This document shows positions 63,777 to 64,000 of a stretch of DNA of 64,000 nt, one piece after another; the stretch's first letter is position 1, and each line of letters starts with the position of its first letter. The stretch is from the NCBI RefSeq assembly GCF_051859345.1, contig NZ_JBHYFV010000020.1, forward strand, positions 1 to 64,000, written 5' to 3'. This DNA is from Marivita sp051859345 (GTDB lineage: Bacteria; Pseudomonadota; Alphaproteobacteria; Rhodobacterales; Rhodobacteraceae). The notes under the pieces were generated by a model. The model was not told the origin of the DNA. It made no database searches and was given only the letters and a program-made list of their open reading frames with translations. The position numbers were made by a program, and so were the translations under genes.

Positions 63777-64000
63777 CAGTTCGCCTCCTCGGTTTGCGCA
63801 GCGGCATCCAGCAGCGGGGCCAGCGATGCGAGGATCGCCTGCGTTTCAGCGGCCTCGACCGCACGGGCGGCGCGCAGACCTTCAAGTTCGGCCAGCATCG
63901 CCTTGTTGATCAGATGGGGCTCTCCGACGTTCTCGGCAAGCGCGTTGCGCAATTCCTCGTTGGTGGCGCGCAGCATCTCGTTGGATTTGCGCAGGCGTTG
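63776..64000 (-). CDS. Coiled-coil protein upstream of zapA, truncated by window edge
   Basis: The frame is open through the right edge, so the N-terminus is missing. The visible 74 residues are rich in Glu, Leu, Ala and Asn in heptad-like order (LRKSNEMLRATNEELRNAL, MLAELEGLRAARAVEAAETQAILASL) and end in TEEAN. It is likely a soluble division-associated coiled coil by its coupling with zapA; I do not recognise a named family. Confidence 0.7.
   Translation of the reverse strand, partial: QRLRKSNEMLRATNEELRNALAENVGEPHLINKAMLAELEGLRAARAVEAAETQAILASLAPLLDAAAQTEEAN

Overview
The window looks like a chromosomal segment of a marine Rhodobacteraceae bacterium (Roseobacter group, Alphaproteobacteria). 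The evidence is high GC, the gene order yceD-rpmF-plsX-fabH-ihfA-merR, the order argS-SPOR-nagZ-scpA-scpB, olsB-olsA, usg beside gyrA, the CckA/ChpT phosphorelay genes, and an alphaproteobacterial GTTC-N7-GTTC SOS box before recA. I see no insertion sequence, prophage or CRISPR array. Most of the window is core housekeeping DNA with small accessory patches.

Layout. 1-5.3 kb: YitT-family tail, MttB-type methyltransferase, SMR transporter, outer-membrane barrel protein, typA. 5.3-17.8 kb: DUF1330, alaS, recA, a small sulfotransferase-like gene, cckA, rsmB, guaB, a ureohydrolase and a CaiB-type CoA-transferase. 18.2-20.2 kb: a RamA-like ferredoxin/ASKHA activator of corrinoid proteins. 20.5-23 kb: a less GC-rich patch with tRNA-Gly(CCC), a likely VapC-like remnant, a DUF4214 protein and a cysteine-rich protein. 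23-34.6 kb: mfd, a membrane protein, an orphan ectoine hydroxylase (ectD), hemB, a SYLF lipoprotein, a thiE-like gene, a SPOUT methyltransferase, ctaA, an M32 carboxypeptidase and usg. 34.8-44.9 kb: gyrA, olsBA, DUF3553, chpT, a deacetylase, and the bamE/OlsB-paralogue/uup operon. 45-50.6 kb: the lipid and ribosomal cluster, tRNA-Pro(GGG) and dcd. 50.6-59.5 kb: a small unlisted gene, scpB, scpA, nagZ, a SPOR protein, argS, a Na+/H+ antiporter, dgt and erpA. 59.6-64 kb: a DUF6902-type gene and a tandem-repeat peptide gene, xthA, bolA, a 45-residue membrane peptide, grxD, zapA and a coiled-coil gene cut by the window edge.

Connections between genes. cckA and chpT are two parts of one CckA-ChpT-CtrA relay, and a TTAA-N7-TTAA CtrA-type box lies directly before cckA. 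The MttB-like enzyme and the RamA-like activator fit one corrinoid demethylation pathway although 16 kb apart. Two OlsB-type N-acyltransferases and one OlsA-type O-acyltransferase suggest more than one aminolipid.

The most unusual item is the 182-residue repeat protein at 60714-61262. It carries eight FTSGS blocks at 20-21 residue spacing, ends exactly on the last block, and precedes a helical protein of unknown function in an apparent operon. Two neighbouring 20-residue units are identical in protein but differ at four synonymous bases, so the peptide itself is under selection. A modified multi-core peptide system is a plausible but unproven reading. A cluster of three DnaA-box-like sites lies in its upstream region.
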